From NCBI GenBank assembly GCA_050010595.1, contig JBEKKS010000010.1, positions 1-64,000 of the forward strand: a stretch of 64,000 nt of DNA, read 5' to 3'. The notes below the pieces were generated by a model. That model was not told where the DNA came from and ran no database searches. It was given only the letters and a program-made list of their open reading frames with translations. Position numbers and translations under genes: made by a program. Below are positions 63,793 to 64,000 of this stretch, one piece after another. The first letter of the stretch is position 1. Each line of letters opens with the position of its first letter. The DNA is from Palsa-513 sp050010595. GTDB lineage: Bacteria; Actinomycetota; Thermoleophilia; Solirubrobacterales; Solirubrobacteraceae.

Positions 63793-64000
63793 TCAGTGGA
63801 TCTGGAAGCCGTCGCCGCCTAGGTGAGCGAGGTCGACGGGTGCGCTCGAGGTCTTGCCGTAGACGACGTAGAAGTCGGTCGTTGTCCCGTTGGTGCTCGT
63901 CGGCTCGACGAGGATGTCCGAGCGTCCGTCTGCGGTGAGGTCGCCGACGTCTGCGACCGGAGGGCCCACACCTGGCCCGAGAGCGATCCCGGAGGGCAGC
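63793..64000 (-). CDS. FG-GAP (VCBS) repeat protein, C-terminal end
   Basis: The frame entering from the right edge reads LGPGVGPPVADVGDLTADGR SDILVEPTSTNG, then TDFYVVYGKTSSAPVDLAHLGGDGFQIH and a TGA at 63795-63793. D-x-T-x-D-G-R-x-D-I-L-V is the calcium-binding FG-GAP motif, followed by the VVYGK strand. It is the last repeat of a larger secreted integrin-alpha-like propeller. Confidence 0.75.
   Translation of the reverse strand, partial: LPSGIALGPGVGPPVADVGDLTADGRSDILVEPTSTNGTTTDFYVVYGKTSSAPVDLAHLGGDGFQIH

Overview
The window is high-GC DNA from an actinobacterium. The style (three-subunit proton-translocating transhydrogenase, Tcp-type type IV secretion genes, many secreted low-complexity proteins, TTG/GTG starts, 4-bp ATGA/GTGA overlaps) suggests a Thermoleophilia / Solirubrobacterales-like soil organism. 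This is inference from gene content, not from a marker gene. No rRNA, CRISPR array or insertion sequence was recognised. One tRNA (Trp, anticodon CCA) is present.

Layout. 0-6.5 kb: 5' part of an alpha/beta-hydrolase lipoprotein, the pntAa-pntAb-pntB transhydrogenase operon, and a DUF998 / GYD / Rieske ferredoxin / fatty-acid desaturase cluster. 5.8-12.9 kb: a cobalamin locus. A cobalamin riboswitch heads a minus-strand operon of two exported DUF4430 proteins, an ECF T component, a double ECF ATPase, an S-component fused to an alpha/alpha-barrel domain, and a SIP-type flavin reductase. A PduO adenosyltransferase gene diverges from it. DUF4430 plus alpha/alpha barrel is the domain pair of animal transcobalamin/intrinsic factor, here split between export and membrane subunits.

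13.1-23.7 kb: a Tcp/VirB-like type IV secretion module (lytic transglycosylase, VirB6-like, VirB4, TcpE, pilin-like/TcpD-like, TcpC, small membrane protein), then a DUF2254 pseudogene and a one-polypeptide sigma factor / zinc anti-sigma / membrane protein. The first gene of the secretion operon and the sigma gene share a near-identical promoter-like element at identical spacing to an ATG, and both proteins end in the same EFGFER tail. No relaxase, coupling protein or integrase is in the window.

23.8-38.5 kb: small membrane and hypothetical proteins, an acyl-CoA ligase, a b561-like membrane protein, secreted phosphoesterases (one broken by an in-frame TAG), a secreted protein of unknown fold, a YbaK-type deacylase, an RHH/SPFH pair with an AT-rich operator, and a secreted protein with seven cysteine-pair repeats. 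38.8-45.3 kb: an ABC exporter with TetR regulator, an RraA/DUF3237 pair, and an accessory stretch with two toxin-antitoxin-like pairs. 45.4-52.6 kb: tRNA, PAS-GGDEF-EAL protein, patatin, ApbE, GT39-like enzyme, degraded Ig-like gene and small hypotheticals.

52.7-62.6 kb: a glycan-use locus: GH127, ABC ATPase, GH31, two permeases and a solute-binding protein on the minus strand, with a divergent LacI regulator and three copies of a TCGAAGCGCTTCGA-type operator between them. The right end holds a membrane protein of unknown function and the C-terminus of an FG-GAP-repeat protein.
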